Positions 11,915 through 23,450 of a stretch of DNA of 64,000 nucleotides are shown piece after piece. This DNA is from Pogonophryne albipinna (Eukaryota > Chordata > Actinopteri > Perciformes > Artedidraconidae), in the NCBI GenBank assembly GCA_028583405.1, contig CM053256.1, forward strand, positions 12,040,494 to 12,104,493. The letters run 5' to 3'. The notes beneath the pieces were generated by a model that did not search any database, was not told the origin of the DNA, and worked only from the letters and a program-made list of their open reading frames with translations. Made by a program: the position numbers and the translations under genes. The number at the start of each line of letters is the position of its first letter. The stretch's first letter is position 1.

Positions 11915-14900
11915 TTACTGGCCCTGGCCCTCCTCCTCCTGCAGGAACTGGAATACAGAGGAGAAATCTTTATTGGCATAACCACGTGCGCACATCATAC
12001 GATACATCTGATGGGCTAAGGAGCCGAGAGGAACAGGCGTCTTCGTGTTGGTGGCTGTGTTCTGTGCAAGGCCTAGATCCTGAGAAAGAAAAGAAAACAT
12101 ACATTAGAAGAACCAACGGAGCTGAAAATTAAACTCTAAACCCAAAACCACAGTCCATACACCACAGAGAATATTTCTCTATGTTGTGATAATATGGGCT
12201 TGATTCACTTTTAGGAGGGCTGTGAGCAGTTCACTGCATCATTTCAAGTGGTTTGACCTAGGATAGAGCTTTGTTTTTTTAACAGCCTCCCTTAAATCCC
12301 TGTCACATGCACGGCATATGGCACAGAAATTACTTCCTGACAGACTTATTCTAACCCGGTTTCATTCATAGAGAGTCATGAATGAGAACAATGTTTGTTT
12401 TACAAATTATGAATGCATTTGTGTATATTTTTGTTCTGAAATTATAAGGGCTTATAGAGATAAACAGTTTCTCTACACAAATTAAAAATAGCAATACACT
12501 TATTAAGGCACACATATAATGTATTGCTTGATATTTGCGATGTAAAAACCTTAAGATGAAATGTCATGGTAACACTAATGTTAAATGTATTTTCAGGGTC
12601 AGGAAAGTAGCACAGTATAGTGCGATGTGTCGTTAAACTGACCTTAGCCATCAGTTGGGTGCCGAAGCCTCCCTGGTAGTTATTCCCAGACGGGACCCCC
12701 TCCATGACTCCAGGCACAGGGTTATAGGTATCACTGGACCAGCAACGCCCTGAACTCATGTTCAGGATCTTAGCCAACAGTTTAGGATCAAGCCCAAGTC
12801 TGTGAGGGGAGGCAAATTCCATGTTACTAGCACACAGTTTGTTGCTTATGCATGTACAGCAATGATTTAAAATGAATGTATATGATTTACTTTATTTGTA
12901 ACCAAGAGTTCACCTGATTCCCAAGTTCATCGTCTCTGAAGTCCCAATCATTCCAATGGCCAGAAGCATGTTGTTACAGATTTTAGCAGCCTGTAATGAA
13001 ATAACAGTATGTTAAAGCTCAAATACTTGAACACCACTGTAATTAATTGTATTTTATGACTCAAATGTTTGATTTATTCAATTGACAAATGTCTACAAAA
13101 ACTCAAACTACTTTCTATACACCAGTAACATTCAGTATATGACCCACCTGTCCAGTTCCAACCTGGCCGCAGTACACCACATTAGCTCCCATGCAGGTGA
13201 GCAGCTCTTTGGCTGCAGTGAATTCCTCCTCTGCTCCTCCAACCATAAAAGTCAGTTTTCCCGAACTGGCAGCCCCCACACCTAGGAAGGCAAAGTTGTG
13301 CTTAAATACAATGAACCAAGTGCACACATGCAGAGATGGTTATTAAATAGGGATTCTCTCAAAGTGTCCTTAGTTGAAATGCATTGGTTAATTGAAAGCA
13401 TTAAAATGAGAAAGTAAGTACCGTTTATCAAACAGCCTTCTCAAAGTTGCTGGAATAGCACCTACCATACTTTTTTTTTTAAAGGGAGGATATAGGTTGC
13501 ATCAACTTTGGTTGTCACACATGTACCCAGTATCACACACGCACTCAATTTAGACTTTGCATTTGAACCAATCCTACTATAAGGATGCATTGGGCAGGAG
13601 TTTTATTTACAGCACTTGAGCTATGTGGGGTTAGATGCCTTGCTCAAGGCTCATCTCAGTTAACCAAGAGATGAACTGGCACCTAGTACAACACTCCAGT
13701 TCCCAAGCTTAGTCCTTACAGCCTGAACTACTGCTGCCACCATTTTTTATGAATGATTTTAAATAAACACATGCACAGTAGGGACAAGCTTTTTGATTGA
13801 AAAGTGTCAGTTTTCTTTAGAAGTTTAGAACTAATGGCGCATTTCCACTACAAGGCCTCGCTCGGTATGGCTAGGCCTCGTTAGGCCTTGTTAGGACTGG
13901 CTCACTTTATGCTGCGTTTCCATTACAGTTTAGTAGCTGGGGCAGTAACTATAGTAACGCAGTGTAGGCGGAGCCGTGACGTCATCTTCAATGAGAACCA
14001 CAGAAAAACAACATCAGCCGTTAGCTGTTAGCACTCAAGCTCACAGCTCTTCATATCTGTTCATAAACTAGACAAAAGTTAAACAAGTACAAACCACAGA
14101 CTGCCTGTGTCATGGTGAATACAGTCACTGGTTTATTTATGTCTGTTTAGGCCGTTGTTGTGAGTGTGGACGGTCGGAGCATATACTGCGTTAGCTTATC
14201 CATTCAGAAAACACGCATTTTAAAAAGGGTTTTTCGCCTGCCGTCTGTCTGCAGACTTGTCAAAGCATTAATTCATGGTTTTTACTATCCGGTATCAGTA
14301 TGTTGTTACTTCGGCATCATTTTGAAACGCGTATTACAATTAAATCACGGTAAAATATGTTCATTTTGTTGTAGTTGTAGCCCCCTTGCCAGCGATTCTC
14401 TCTCTAGTTTAGCATACTCAGCCTGGTTGTTGGCCCGGAAAGAACCTCGATTTTATGAAAACTGAAATAGTACCCGCTAGCCGGAACTACGCCAAGTGGA
14501 AACGCAACCAAAAACGGGCCGGGCACGGCTCGCTTAAAGCGAGCTCTGCGCTGTAGTGGAAATGCGCCATAACTCAATAAAAAAATGTATACAAACAAGA
14601 AGAAAGTACTGCACGCAGGGTTAAATGCATAATACACAAATGATAGTACAATACACTACAGTGAAAGTTGTCTTAAAAAAGATTTCGGTGGAACGATCAC
14701 CCATGCCTGGTCGAGACGGGCATGTCAAAGCTAAAGCCTTGCTCAGATTGACCAAAGGCAGTTTCTGGATTCATCATTGCACAATACTACATTTTTTACT
14801 CAATGTTTACCTGAATGCAGCATCAAATGTATAATATACCAAACTGTGTTCAATATATGTTTACAATTGATGCTGATTAAAAGCGTATTCATGTACAATA

Positions 14901-17900
14901 ACCAGGTGCAAGCCACATGGGTGGCAAGAAATAAACCAACATAGTCTTATAATTAATCCTAAGGTTACAGGAAGCCAATGGACAGAAGCCAAGATGGGCG
15001 TTAAGGCTTTCCCCTCCCCCAGTCCTCATGAGCAGTCTGCCAGCAGCACTGCGTCCTGACTAGAATACAGACGGACTGAGCTGCTGCGGACAGGTGGGAG
15101 TCACAACAGACCAGCTGAAACACTAAAGTGCTTGCAGAACAGCATTCATGTTTAATAAATGTATTGAGAAAAAGTGCAATTTGCAAACCATGTATAAATG
15201 GCAAAAACAGATATGATAAGTTATTTTTCTGCTACTCAGACAAGTAGTGTTGGAACATGTAAAAGACAGTTACTGAAAATCTGCACGAGACTGAAAGCTG
15301 ATAGTGTATGACTCCATAAAGTGAGATTAAACATCTAAAAATAAAAGTTGACGTTGAATAGTTACTTTCTTACTAATGTAGCAATTAACAAATGTACTTC
15401 ATATTGTACTAGTATTATTATACCAGGAATTATTTAACTCTACTCCCTTCTCTCTAAAGCAGCTGCAAAACAAAGTTACAACATACCCTCACAGCACAAA
15501 ACACCTGAAAGTGAAGAAGTGCCACTTTATTTAGTTGAAGAGACATTTTGAAAATTCACAAAATATCTCACAGACAGGCCATTTAGTCAAACATTGTGTG
15601 TTTATTTCCCATGTCCCCAAATACAATCCTTTTCCAGGAAATTGCCAAATACCACATTTCAATACATATTTATTTTCTGTACCACCGGTTAATGACTCTC
15701 TAGCCTTTAGTAGAACAATCGGTCCAGTTTGAGGAAGAAAAAAAAAGATGGCCCTTTTCTCATCTAGTCTTTACATTTTTTCACACGAAGAAACGAGTAC
15801 CAGACGCATGCTCACTTAATTATGTCCCCACCACCATGTGTGCTTTAATGTTTAAACTTTAACCACACTGGATTAAACGGTCACTTCCATGCCACTGTAT
15901 TTTGTTTTGATTTCTTTGACCACTGGAGATGTTCAAAAAGTTTAATTTAGGTGATTGAAGCGATATATTAAAGTATGACATACACTTTGGTTGGCACCAG
16001 TTAAGCTGCCGGCACCACACACACAAGTTCAAGGCGGATATCTGGACAACTTTAATCCATGCGCACTACCACAGGAAGGAAGCATATCAATCATTACTAA
16101 TCTTTAAGGCCGGGCTATAAAATGGACCAAAATGTATTCAAAGAAAGTGGCCGTCTTGACGTTGACTAGGCCAAGTTCAAACAAACTGTATTTCTGTCTG
16201 AACCCCCAAGAAGGCCAGAGAGCACACACACGTTACTGCAGGAACATTTGTGCAGGCAGAAGCTGCCCCTCCCTCTCCTGCCCCTCCCCCTCATCCTTTG
16301 TATAGAGGCTGATGCTGCTCTTTGTGGATTTGCCACCATAACAAAACAAATGTTGAAACACTGATGTCTTGTTAAAGTTAAACTTGAATTAACATTAGGC
16401 AGTTGGAAAATGATATGTTTATATGTCATATGAATACGTTTCTGCAAAAGCATACGTCTTTCATAAATGCATTTGACCAGGGACGTGCACAGGTACGGGC
16501 TATTGTTGCCAGGGCAACGGCCCGTTTTCCCTTTTTGGCTGACCTGCCCCTCTGGAGAGAGCGAGAGGTTTTTTTCTTTTTTTTCTGTTGTGGTCGAATC
16601 AACATGATAAGCCCACAATTAGTATTGTAGTGTCTCGCTGCGGGAAACACACCAGCTTCATTCTTCTTCTTACATGTAATTACCTGCAACATTTTCAATG
16701 AAGAACTCGTTTCAGTGTGAACTCATTCCACAGTATGACCACAAAAGTGTTTTAAACCAGGTAGGCCTACGTTTTTATTATTTATGTTCTATATCGCACA
16801 TATCTAAGTGTGTGATTACACATGTTACGTATTATATATATATACAATATTTATTATAGGCTACTGTATTGGTGCCGGGGTGTTAAAACCACCTCTAGCG
16901 TCGGATTTAGGAAAATGGATTTTGAGTTCTCTCATGGCAGGGACTTTACTTCCTCTTGACACCGTCGGTTATTTACAAAAAAACACCTACATATACTTGT
17001 TATTGTGCTTCTGCCTTTCTGTGTCTTTTCATCTGCTCCGTAAACTCCTATTAAACATCCATGGTAAACTCACTCAAAGCGCCGCTCGCTCTCTTTTCTT
17101 GAAGAACCCTTCACTGTCCTGCTTCATTGTAGGATTTCTGCCATATCTCTACTTTAAATTTGACCATCTCTGTTATTAAGTTATGGAATATTAAATAAAT
17201 AATTAGATACCGTACCATTACTGCGCTCATAAAGAATGATAAGAATAAGAATAATGCGTATTGAACTGGTTTAATTAATTAGTGAGTTTATTTAAGGTAA
17301 TTATAGAAGCCCTATTTTATCAGTATGTCTGCACAGCAGTTACAATGGTCAAACTACATTGAATTGTCCCCATTTTTTCTTAAATAGTTAGACATTAGAT
17401 ATTTGAATGAGATATGGAGCGCAAAACAAAAAATGTCCCTGGTTTTCATTTTAAAAATCAAGTCACCGAATGAAAGTAGTTGCCTTAGCTTATTACTGTT
17501 CAAATTAGTTCATGTAATAATCGTTTTGGTCTTATATTTTTTTGGGGGGGAGATGCCCTTTTTTCAGTTTAGAGCAATAGCCCCTCCAAATGTCTGTGCA
17601 CAGTCCCTGCATTTGACACATACAATACATAAACTGTAATACACATCAGACCTCATGAGCACTCAAGGTGGATTGTTGAATCTACCTTTCCAGTAATTCA
17701 GAGCAAAAATAAATATTTGATCCATGAAAAAGAAAACTAATTGCAACTTTTTTGATAATTGATACATTTTAGTTAGTTTAACTTTTACAATAGAAATTAC
17801 AAACATTCCCTTGTTCTAGCTTCTCATATCTGAATATTTTCTGGTTCTAAGACTTCCATAATAGATAAATATCTTTGAATATCTTTTTATGTGACAGTCA

Positions 17901-20900
17901 GATAGTACTGTTACTAGTAGGGATGCTCCGATCGATCGGCCGATACTCACTCTCTGCCGATCGATCGGTGCTCTCTAAAAAATGCCAATGACTCATGACG
18001 TAAAATACACTACACTTTTCTCAGTGCGCGGCATAACAAGCTCGCCAAAATGGCTTCACCAGTCTGGCAGTATTTTAAGGTGTCCGAAAATGACAATAAA
18101 ATAGCGGTATGCAACGTGTGTGAAGCAGAAATCCTGCAGCTCCGCCCGCTGTCACGGACCGGTGAGCGGAGCGAAACACACTAAGAGTTAGACCTTACAC
18201 ACTTAGCTATTTTATCTACCTCTGGAACAAGCTAAACTAGTAATACATATGTTTATTCTTCACTGTCGGGTCGCTCATTCATGGATCAGTGAGCTGCATG
18301 AGACGATACTGACAGGCTGTCAGGAGAGAGAGAGAGAGGAAAGGAGAGCGCTTCCGCTCATTTCTCCCATGTTATTATCCAAAGTTAATGTAAACTTGAA
18401 TAATGTACTTATAATAATATTACATTTTATTTATAAGCGCACTTTTCATTTGCGTAAACAAAACTCAAAGTGCTACAAAATTAAAAATTAAAAAGGGTGA
18501 AACAAAACAAAAACAATAAAAAACAATTTAAAAACAATATAATAAAAGCTGTGACATTCATGCCGGCATGGCATAATGTGGGGGATTTAAAAATCTAGTT
18601 AAAGGCTATTCTAAAAAGATGTGTTTTTAGGCCTTTTTTGAAAGCCTCCACAGTCTGTGGTGTCCTCAGCTGGTTTGGGAGGGCATTCCACAGTCTCGGA
18701 GCAGCGGAGCAGAAGGCTCGGTCTCCCATGGTCTTCAATTTTGTCCTTGGTGGGATGAGGAGGTTTGCCTTTACTGAACGTAGGTTCCTCGTGGAGGTTT
18801 GTGGGGTGAGCAATTCCTTGATGTAGGAGGGAGCATTTCCATATATGCACTGATGAGTGAAGAGGGTGATTTTGTAGTCAATCCTGAGTGAGACCGGGAG
18901 CCAGTGCAGTGATTTGAGGATGGGTGTGATGTGTTCGTACTTCCGCACTCTTCAATTGAATGTAATAATTATGTTGGTTGTTGTTTGTGGAAGCGCCAGT
19001 GAATGAGCCCCATTAACTGAGTTGTAAACATCACTTTAAATGGAAGATCCCCATAGGCCCCGCCCACTCGATCGGATCTGCGATCGGTATCGGCCGATAC
19101 GGATTCAGGCGATCGGCCCCAAAATTGGCGATCGGAGCATCCCTAGTAACTAATAGTTAATTGACTAATACAAATTGTAGGAACAGTTGTTTTCAGCCTC
19201 TCAAATATGGGATTTTCAGCTTGTCTATGTTTTATATCGCATTACTTGAAGGTCTTTATGTTTTTGGCTGATAAAACAAGACATAACCGTATACTTTGAC
19301 ATACTGGAATATACCTTATTCTATTTCAGATTTTATTGACCAACCATAATTGGATTAATCTGAAAAATAATCATCAGATTCATCTTTATTTAAAATTAAT
19401 GTAATTGCAGCCCTAATGAATAAAAAACTATTTCATGGCACTGGGAGTTTGCAAAGCAACAGTTTTGCCATTTGCTGATATCCTGTAGTCCAGTAGTTCT
19501 CAAACTTTTTTCAATAATGTACCCCCTTCGTAAAAAAAATTCAGCCAAGTACCCCCTGATCAGCGCAAAAACTATTTGTTAGGGACAAAAAGCCTATATA
19601 AAGAGGTACAGTACAGCCTTGCACCACCAGTGTCTGATTTATTAAAACAACAACATTGTATCTGAGAAACACTTAAATGCTACATTTCAAATGTTTACAA
19701 TCCATCACTAAATTCATGGCAAACCAATTTTAACATCATGCAATAACACTAAGACGACATTAGTTGCATTGAACTGATCTTTTTAATAAGTTGTACTTAC
19801 AATTTAGTGAGAATCATGGGCTTCACTGAGGACCTTTGTCATTCTGACAGGGAGGCAAACTGCAGTTATTACACTTCTCGTTTTGAAATACGTGTAACTC
19901 TGTTAATATAAAACCCACACTGCTCAAACTTCCTTACCTTTCCTAAAATTGGTATATTTATTTATTTAGGGGCTATGGGAATGAAGAGAAAAAAATATAT
20001 GAGCATTTTATGAGCATGGGATTTTGACCCCTCATATACACATATGCATAATGCTGCGCTATCCTTTGCGGCCACACGCCGTTGCCAAGCAACGCTTATT
20101 GTTTAGGTGTCCTTTGATAAGCAGGCAGTCATATAATTAACTAGAACTAGCTAGATCTGAAAGATTTGGACATAAACGGAGTGAAGTCTAACCGTACGCG
20201 AGAGAGAGATCAGAGATCAGATCAGCTGCTGCTGACGGAGAACACGCAGCTCTCCATGATCACAGCTCCGCCGCTGTGACGGACCGTTGAGCGGAGCAAA
20301 AATACACTAATGCCCCTTTCACACCAACGCGTCTTCAGCTCCGGCTCGGAGCTGGAGCATGAAAAGTACCGGTTTTTCCTGTTCACACCGCAGAGGCGCC
20401 GCCTCTTAGCTCCGGAATCCGGTTCACTTCCAGCTCCAAAAAATTGTCGGTCTAGAGGCAAGAGCTTCGGAGCTAAGAGGCGGCGTCGCTTACGTCTCTC
20501 TTACGTCGAGGCGGGGGCAGGGGCAGATTCGTCGTTGAAGTAGATGCTGAAGACCACAAAGAAGTCTTGCATTTCGCATGTGATGTTTGTAAAGTTCCAA
20601 GTAAAGTCGTCCCTTGTAAAGTCGTCCGATGCCTTCCATTTCGTTTCGTAAGAGGACAACCAAAGCGAACAGCGCTTCAATACAATCGGCCATTGTTGTT
20701 GTTGTCGATGTGAGGGATATCCGCGCGGTATGGATTTTATGAAGCAGGCGCGTAAACGGTGACGTCATGACGCAGCAGCAGCAGCTCTGGGCGGTGTGAA
20801 CAGAGCGGGAGCAGAAAAGGGACAGCGGAGCTGAACCAGAAAAGCTCCCGCTCGGAGCTAGAAAGGGAAAAGCGCTGGTGTGAAAGCCGCATAAGAGTTA

Positions 20901-23296
20901 GACCTAACACACTTAGCTAGTTTATCTACTCTGGAACTAGCTAAACTAGTTATAAATATATGTATTCTTTACTGTCGGGTCCCTTATAACAGGTTCAGCG
21001 AGCTGCACGAGACTGACCGGCTGTCAGGAGAGAGAGGAAAAGAGAGCACCCCGTTTATTTTTCCCATTTTATTATCCAGAAGTACTGTAAACTTTTGAAT
21101 AAAGTAGTTAATCTACTATTAGTAGTTTGTTTAAATGCATTAATGATGTTGTTTTTTTCATTAACATAAAATAAATCTCATGTACCCCCTGCAGTACTCC
21201 AACGTACCCCTAGGGGTCCGCGTACCCCCATTTGAGAACCACTGCTGTAGTCTACCCGATTAATCAAGGAAAATATGGTTGATATGTTGAGTTAACATAA
21301 TTGGTAGTTGCAGCATGAACATATAAAATTGCAGATTGATTTAATAATAATTTTCCAGCCGATTAAGTATGTTCTCAAAATAATTAAATCATAAGCTTAG
21401 TTGCTAGTTTATCGAAAGCCTCCGTTCTTAAGTGTTTCTATCAGTGAGGGCTAACTGAATATTAGAAACCTCTCAGTATGACACAACATAGACCACAGCT
21501 CTAGTCTACAAAATGACAATTAAGCTGAATCAACACCTCTTAATAATGTTTGAACCAGAACTAAACATTATAGTCTTTGTGAAGTTATTTTTGCAGAACC
21601 TAGAGAACCATGTGTATGCATTTCAAAATTAGACAGTGAAATTGTTATTATTCTGCATATATCTTGATCATAAATGTAAATGTTACCTCCCGATACAGGT
21701 GCATCCATAAAAACTGCACCCATCTTCTCAGCAGCAGCAGCCATCTCTTTTGAAACAGACGGGTCGATGGTGCTGGAGTCGATCAGTAGGGAGCCTTTCT
21801 TTACCTTTCTGTTGAAGAAAGTTAATGAGTTAGAGCCTGACATAAGTGTTAAAGGTAATGATGTACATTGAAAGAGAAAACCAATGTGTGACCTACTTAA
21901 GAATGCCATTGGGTCCAGTGAATACATCTATGACATTGGGACTAGAGGGGAGCATGGTAATAATTCGGTCAGCCTTGTCTGCTACCTCACCAGGATTATC
22001 CACAATCTGAGAAACCAAAAAAATCCCAAAGTTAGAAGATAGCAAAAAGGTAAACTGTATACAAATTAAGTCAGTTTGAGAGCATTCACCTGTGCACCCA
22101 GCTCTTGCAGTTCCTTGCAGGACTCCGGGAACACGTCGGTAGCAATAACCGGGTATCCGTGGTTTAGTAGGTTCTTTGCCATTGGGTTTCCCATATTTCC
22201 CAGACCAACAAACCCCACCGGAGTTTTTGAGGCCATTGACCTTGCAGAGACTAGAAGATAATGTTCAAATGAATCAATGATAAGACACAGAATCATTGTT
22301 ACATGAATGAAGAACATGCAATTCTTGCCTGCTTTACCATTAGTAAAAAATGTCCCAACTGTATGTTTGAGTTTGTTAATAATTAAAAGTAAACATTTTT
22401 CTCCAATCCAAGGGATGACAAACCTTGTTTAGATGTAATGTTTAAATGTAGGGAATTTATTTCCATTGCATTACCCTCGAGTGCCAAAGTCATCTAATCT
22501 AATGGCACCAAGCCCTTTCAATATTTACTTTGTTATTTGATAACAGAACCTTTTTCAAAAAGGCAAGCATGTATATGCTGTGATTGTTTCACCACATTTT
22601 GTTCAATCACACATCCTACTTCATCTTTAAACAATAAAGGGGTGTTGTGTAAATGATAAGGGCAAAGATATATATGGATTTTTTTGTATCTTTAAGTAAA
22701 AACAATGTGATGTTTCGATTGTGCCGCTCATTCTTAAAGTGGCTACGAGGCGGCGCTGAACAGGAAAAACCGGCACTTTTCAGGCTCCAGCTCCGAGCCG
22801 GAGCTGAAAACGCGTTGGTGTGAAAGGGGCAACATAGCCACCTTCAACTTTCTCCCTGAGTCCAGAAGGACTGACATTACATAATGTGGCTTGAAATACA
22901 GACAGGCCACCAGAGAATATGCCGACAATTGTCCTGCCTTAGGCAGCTCTCTAATATTGTATTAGAGAGCTTTCGCGGTTAGCACGTAGCTGAGGCACGA
23001 AAACAAGACTTATTTTTTAACAGAAAAGCTCCTTCACCAATCACAAGTAAGGTGAACTGACGGCTGCAGCAGCAGCGGCAGCTAAACAGAGTAGCGAATG
23101 ACCTCAAACATTTCAAGCAAAGTAGTGTGTTCATTTCACACATAGCCTTTATGTAACATAAAGAGCAGCTAAGGTGAGCACAAAGACGTGCACAATGGGT
23201 ACACGGTGTAAGTTTGTTCTCCTTACCGAATGCAAAGTCAACATGCTTGCTACACCTCCCAACTAGGAACCGAGACCCTCTCAACACAGCGGCCAT
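11915..23296 (-). CDS. hibadh: 3-hydroxyisobutyrate dehydrogenase, mitochondrial (eight exons, complete)
   Basis: NAD-dependent oxidation of 3-hydroxyisobutyrate to methylmalonate semialdehyde in mitochondrial valine breakdown. Coding exons, 5' to 3' on the minus strand: 23227-23296, 22090-22250, 21897-22006, 21687-21808, 13148-13281, 12914-12990, 12643-12799, 11915-12079. They total 996 nt, or 331 aa (human 336), and every junction has GT-AG ends and keeps frame. Residues 1-23 are basic and amphipathic, as expected for a mitochondrial targeting peptide. The Rossmann motif GLGNMG is at 39-44, the substrate motif DAPVSGG at 149-155, and the catalytic lysine of [11 protein letters not shown] at 202. 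The C-terminus ends [16 protein letters not shown], slightly longer than the human tail. Intron 4 (13282-21686) is inflated by transposons. The gene is tail-to-tail with no neighbour and head-to-head with tax1bp1. Two hibadh copies exist in some teleosts, and which one this is cannot be told here. Confidence 0.95.
13560..13745. repeat. Candidate dispersed repeat fragment in hibadh intron 4
   Basis: The segment contains GCCTTGCTCAAGGCTCATCT followed by GAACTGGCACC and CCAAGCTTAGTCCTTACAGC, a word order I recognise from many fish genomes as part of an abundant dispersed repeat. I cannot name the family. No flanking duplication is visible, so the ends are approximate. Confidence 0.35.
13835..14569. 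mobile_element. PIF/Harbinger-type MITE, 735 bp, perfect 18-bp terminal inverted repeats
   Basis: The element starts TGGCGCATTTCCACTACA and ends with the exact reverse complement. It is flanked by the trinucleotide TAA on both sides (13832-13834 and 14570-14572), the 3-bp target duplication typical of PIF/Harbinger elements. There is no transposase-like open frame, so it is non-autonomous. It lies in intron 4 of hibadh. Confidence 0.8.
16478..17609. mobile_element. Non-autonomous hAT-type element with perfect 8-bp target duplication
   Basis: The left end CAGGGACGTGCACAG and the right end CTGTGCACAGTCCCTG are inverted repeats that differ by one inserted base. Both sides carry CATTTGAC (16470-16477 and 17610-17617), a perfect 8-bp duplication as made by hAT transposases. 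No intact transposase frame is seen inside; the 123-codon open frame at 16808-17179 resembles nothing I know. The element lies in hibadh intron 4. Confidence 0.8.
18049..18138 (+). pseudogene. BED zinc-finger fragment of a hAT transposase
   Basis: Conceptual translation gives W-Q-Y-F close to the start and then A-V-C-N-V-C, the BED-finger layout of two aromatic residues followed by a Cys pair. The expected downstream His and Cys/His residues are missing because the sequence switches to unrelated DNA near 18138. It is a relic inside the element at 17918-19145 and not a host gene. Confidence 0.55.
18405..18955 (-). mobile_element. 3' fragment of a non-LTR retrotransposon (L2/CR1-like)
   Basis: The minus strand from 18948 to 18595 encodes 117 residues beginning [19 protein letters not shown] and including [13 protein letters not shown], the hallmark C-terminal end of fish L2/CR1-clade reverse transcriptase ORFs. 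An AT-rich 3' UTR follows, with a stretch near 18435-18475 resembling the common LINE tail (ACTCAAAGTGCT). The catalytic reverse transcriptase and endonuclease parts are missing: it is a 5'-truncated dead copy sitting in the hAT element at 17918-19145. Confidence 0.75.
19491..21244. mobile_element. hAT-type element, 1754 bp, perfect 8-bp target duplication, contains a nested Harbinger
   Basis: The ends CAGTAGTTCTCAAA and TTTGAGAACCACTG are inverted repeats with one mismatch, a classic hAT terminus. CTGTAGTC occurs on both sides (19483-19490 and 21245-21252), a perfect 8-bp duplication. Subterminal GTACCCCC-rich sequence is repeated near both ends. No transposase frame survives. The nested element at 20311-20891 interrupts it. 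Confidence 0.88.
20311..20891. mobile_element. PIF/Harbinger-type element nested in a hAT element
   Basis: The left end TGCCCCTTTCACACCAACGC and the right end GCGCTGGTGTGAAAGCCGCA are imperfect inverted repeats. TAA flanks both sides (20308-20310 and 20892-20894). The uninterrupted version of the target, CACACTAAGAGTTAGACC, is present at about 18178-18195 in the neighbouring hAT element, so the insertion and its TAA duplication can be read directly. A minus-strand 92-codon frame (20490-20768, containing [15 protein letters not shown]) could be a transposase-N-terminal relic, but I do not recognise it firmly. A GC-rich hairpin (CAGCTCCGGCTCGGAGCTG) lies close to the left end. Confidence 0.82.
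22742..22831. mobile_element. Truncated copy of the same Harbinger family in hibadh intron 1
   Basis: The reverse complement matches the first 100 bp of the element at 20311-20891 with few substitutions and one internal deletion of about 12 bp. It includes the terminal TGCCCCTTTCACACCAACGC block and the CAGCTCCGGCTCGGAGCTG hairpin. The other terminus is missing, so it is a fragment or a very short derivative. Confidence 0.75.
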
Positions 23297-23450
23297 GCTT
23301 CTTTTCCTCTTGACCTTACGTATGACGTAATAACACGTACATTAATGACGCTGCTTACGACCAATCACAAATGAGATCAGCGCAACACGGCTTCCTTAAT
23401 TCAGCCAATAAACTGATGGGGAGGGTCTGAGACTTTATTTCCGGTTTACA
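23297..23450 (-). promoter_or_regulatory. hibadh promoter region
   Basis: Upstream of the hibadh start codon there is a CRE-like TGACGTAA at 23323-23330 and two CCAAT motifs on the plus strand at 23361-23365 and 23405-23409. An ETS-type TTCCGG occurs at 23439-23444. This is a plausible TATA-less housekeeping promoter. No start site can be fixed. Confidence 0.45.

Larger units (their letters stand above)
17918..19145. mobile_element. hAT-type element with BED-finger remnant and an inserted LINE fragment
   Basis: Terminal inverted repeats TAGGGATGCTCCGATCG are identical over 17 bp at both ends. The flanks GTTACTAG (17910-17917) and GTAACTAA (19146-19153) agree at six of eight positions, consistent with an aged 8-bp hAT duplication. 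Internally the plus strand from about 18049 encodes [10 protein letters not shown] followed by a CNVCEAE motif, the start of a BED zinc finger as found at the N-terminus of hAT transposases; the frame is then lost. An L2/CR1-like LINE 3' fragment occupies roughly 18405-18955. The part at about 18137-18400 is shared with the hAT element at 19491-21244. Confidence 0.75.

Noticed and set aside
18595..18948. 117-codon minus-strand frame as a host gene
   Set aside because: It is the C-terminal end of an L2/CR1-type reverse transcriptase ORF, truncated and embedded in a hAT element.
20490..20768. 92-codon frame in the nested Harbinger as a functional transposase gene
   Set aside because: It is short, lacks any DDE catalytic motif that I can see, and the element is only 581 bp; at most an N-terminal relic.
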